From Gyrodactylus bullatarudis (lineage: Eukaryota; Platyhelminthes; Monogenea; Gyrodactylidea; Gyrodactylidae), in the NCBI GenBank assembly GCA_012064415.1, contig SSNU01000094.1, forward strand, positions 236,935 through 300,934: 64,000 bases of DNA, read 5' to 3'. The notes under the pieces are model-generated. The model did not search any database. It saw nothing but the letters and a program-made list of their open reading frames with translations, and had not been told where the DNA came from. Position 1 is the first letter of the stretch; each line of letters starts with the position of its first letter. Shown here piece by piece: positions 61,584 through 64,000 of this stretch. The translations under genes and the position numbers were made by a program.

Positions 61584-62854
61584 TCAACTACTCTTATGAC
61601 CGCTTGTCGAGTCGGAAGGAGAATTTCTTCCAGACTGATCAGCGCTTTGAGAACCATTACGAGTGGTATGGAGGAGAACAGATTTCTCGATATGAGTGGG
61701 ATCACCGTTTAATAAATCAAGCATATTCATGGCGATAGATTGGTTGTTAATTCCATTAGGGCAATAATTCAATCCGTAGACATAATTTATCACAGAAACG
61801 TCTAGCTGGCCTTCGGTGTGTAGCTGATGTACAACAAGGTCAGGTTATAGTGAAAAGCAATAAAGGGTTATTAAAAACTCACCTCGAGGAACTTGAAGAA
61901 CGTCTCCCCTGTTAGCATGGCGTCGGAACCTGCTTGGTGCTGTACTCCTTTCCTATCGACTTGCAGGCAGTCGGCCAGCTCTTGCAGGCCTCCTTTAGGA
62001 AATTTGTTCTCATTCACCAGTGCTTTGAGATCCACGATCTTCGGGAAGAACATTACCAGGAGCTTCTGGAAATCACTGAAGGTGTTGGGCATACTCATCC
62101 AGTCCGTGCAGATTTTCATCATGTAGGCAAAGTCATACGCACTGTGAAATCCGATCCACGTTATGTTCTCGTTGAGCGCCAAGCCACTCACCAGGAAGGC
62201 TTCCGCAAAGTCATGCAGGTCGATTCCGTTCTGCTTCAGCTTCTCAAAATCGATTCCGCTGAGCTCCAGGAGGTGAATGGAGTCTGCTGCATGAGTCTCA
62301 TTGTCGACGTTCCACTTCATATTAAACTGTACAGTTGCGATCTCGTCGACAAACCGGCCCTTCTCGTCAAAGAAACTGAACCCAATCTGAATCGGCTTCA
62401 ACATATCAATATTGACCTTGATATTGTGGTAAGCTTGTTCAAAGGAATTTGAGTACTCTCCAAAGACTTTGGCAACGACTCCGGGGAATTCGGTATCAAC
62501 TGCTACGTAGACGGATTCTCGTATAAGACGACGGACTAGGCGCATGCCATGGGAGAAATTATGAGCCCAGACATCGTAAACATGCTGAGACCCCTTTACG
62601 CTATCTCCATTCACTGAGCTACCATTCATATGGCTCATTTTAGCTAAACCATCGAAGTAGTTCCGGTGTCCATTTATGCCATTCGATGTGAGCTGATTGT
62701 TTTGAAATAAGTTATTCATAAAAACATCACTATGATTGTGTAAGTGTTGGTTATAATGGGGATAATCATATCCTGAATGATGGGGTGAAAAAATAGTAGG
62801 CTCAGACTGAACCGGATTCATTTGATTATAATTTCCTCTGCTTCTTGGTAACAT
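61584..62854 (-). CDS. CNOT7: CCR4-NOT deadenylase CAF1 (CNOT7/CNOT8 type)
   Basis: A DEDDh 3'-5' exoribonuclease that shortens mRNA poly(A) tails within the CCR4-NOT complex. Exons: 62854-61883 and 61823-61584; 403 residues against about 285 in human CNOT7. Residues 1 to about 90 are an Asn/His/Ser-rich extension; the core begins at VYDVWAHN. Catalytic residues are visible: D120 and E122 in VDTEFPG, D241 in WIGFHSAYDFAYM, and H306 and D311 in QHQAGSDAMLTG. The end of the core keeps YVYGLN, as in YGLG of CNOT7, then a Ser/Asn-rich tail. The intron is 59 nt. The core fits an active enzyme; the extension may alter partner choice, which is inference. Confidence 0.93.
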
Positions 62855-63289
62855 AAATTAATGTATAATCCGATTTTCTACCTAATTGAAAATTATTATA
62901 TTTATATTTGTATTATAAAACTAGTACTCACCCATAAAATGAGAGATTTGCAATTTAAGACAACTGAACAATGGGCTTTCTAGTGAAACTTTATTAAACA
63001 CAGCTGTTGATACGATTAAACAAATCTATTTAAAATATTCTTTAAAAATTATAAGATTTTTTTTATTTGCGATTAGAAAATTATAGTATCATCTATTTTC
63101 AATAGCCACAGATTTTAAAACGTTTGAAATTTTCATTTCAGTTCTGAATCTCCTAGTCGCGAATAAACTTTTTTACATCCAAATTGGATGAACCAATCAT
63201 TCCATGGAAATAGACTTTTGCCTTTGAAGAGCATTATCTCTTTTTACTGGTTTTTCGAAGGTGTATTAAAAAATCTTCAACCTGTTTTT
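62855..63289. other. Upstream region of the deadenylase gene
   Basis: About 435 bases, presumably with the promoter and 5' UTR of the minus-strand gene, bounded by the LINE fragment. TATTTATATTTG-like AT words near 62900 give no firm site. Confidence 0.4.
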
Positions 63290-64000
63290 TTGTGAATCTC
63301 GCCATTTTCATGACCCATGCCATTTCAATCAATCTTATTCCCTATGAATGGACTTGTATTAAAATAACACCAATACCCAAAATATTTAATCCTCAAACTG
63401 ATCCAGATTATCGACCTATCTCCAATCTACCTATATTTCTTAGCCTGGTCGACTCAATATCTCTCCACCTACTTTCGCCACATATCAGTATTGAATCCAT
63501 GGATCCTTCACAGCACGGTCCCTCACAGCCGCAGTACCTCTACCAATCTAGTCTCCTTCTTCAACAAAGTTGATGACGTGAGACATAGAAAAATTCCATC
63601 CATTGTTATTTTCCTTGACATCTCAAAAGCATTTGACAAGCTTCCATTCAATATTATCCAAAATTCCCTTAGGGACAATGAAGTCAACCCTTTTCTAATA
63701 AATTGGATTACAAATTTTCTTTCATCCAGATCCCAAGAAGTTCATTTCAATGGCCAAATCTCTAGCTCCACTAAAATCACATCAGGAGTTCCTCAAGGCT
63801 CAAAAATTGGCCCACTGTTATTCCAAATTCAATCTAGTTTTCGCAACTATTAAACCATCTTCCCCAGACGTTTTTACTATAAATATGCTGATGATCTGAA
63901 AGTTCTAATCCCAAATTTTTCTAATGAACTTATAGTTAAAGAACTCAACCACCTGGAGACTTCTTTGCTTAAAATCGGACTATCAATGAACCCTACCAAA
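63290..64000 (+). pseudogene. Non-LTR reverse transcriptase, 5'-truncated, runs off the window
   Basis: RT motifs appear in order: ITPIPK ... DPDYRPISNLPIFLS; SQHG (63510s); after a frameshift near 63520, RSTSTNLVSFFNKVD; FLDISKAFDKLP; SGVPQGSKIGPLLF; then a TAA at 63851; then YADDLKVLIP with the catalytic YADD. This is a Jockey/CR1-type polymerase. It begins inside the RT domain, so the 5' part is lost. One frameshift and one stop make it inactive as read. The 40596 fragment covers the part of such an element that would follow here; whether they are one family is open. Confidence 0.88.

Noticed and set aside
61934..62452. Plus-strand frame of 172 codons
   Set aside because: Antisense shadow of the deadenylase, which carries the conserved catalytic motifs.

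Overview
The window is AT-rich nuclear DNA of a multicellular animal. It carries conserved eukaryotic proteins (eRF1, importin alpha, a PP6 regulatory subunit, a CAF1/CNOT7 deadenylase) broken by GT-AG introns, plus many decayed transposons. Four genes have extremely short introns, mostly at the 5' end (25, 29, 29, 34 and 37 nt), while two genes further right have introns of 5-10 kb. Very short 5' introns next to long 3' introns are a known habit of parasitic flatworms, and the sigma-type GST fits such an animal. A flatworm is therefore my best guess, but it is an inference; another compact invertebrate such as a mite is possible. eRF1 has a normal NIKS motif, so the standard code is expected.

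Left part (1-24 kb), gene-dense. 3337-6260 (+) is the last exon of a MYND zinc-finger protein, possibly related to AJM-1. It meets tail to tail a 12-exon PP6 regulatory subunit (SAPS family) on the minus strand, 6784-10522. A 0.9-kb divergent spacer leads to eRF1 (11438-12914, +). An intronless pseudokinase (13411-14313, +) converges on a two-exon sigma-like GST (15207-15877, -). A five-exon SAP130-like Sin3 co-repressor subunit (17487-21134, -) is head to head with an importin alpha of the KPNA3/4 type (21618-23423, +).

Middle and right part (25-60 kb), sparse. 25040-35025 (+) is a six-exon type I membrane protein of about 395 residues that I do not recognise. 39061 to at least 57868 (+) is the 3' part of a second unrecognised, probably membrane-anchored protein with introns of 7.3 and 10.4 kb. 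These introns and spacers are packed with elements: a nearly intact hAT copy with a perfect 8-bp target duplication (35887-37815), a Penelope-like GIY-YIG fragment, LINE fragments, a piggyBac-like MITE, two kilobase-scale inverted repeats and a dispersed foldback family.

Right end. A CAF1/CNOT7-type deadenylase (61584-62854, -) with a long Asn/His/Ser-rich N-terminal extension is followed by a 5'-truncated non-LTR reverse transcriptase that runs off the window (63290-64000).

The conserved genes cover translation termination, nuclear import, phosphatase targeting, chromatin repression and mRNA deadenylation. They look like ordinary neighbours, not one pathway. Exon models were built by hand from splice sites and reading-frame phase; every internal junction listed keeps frame unless stated.
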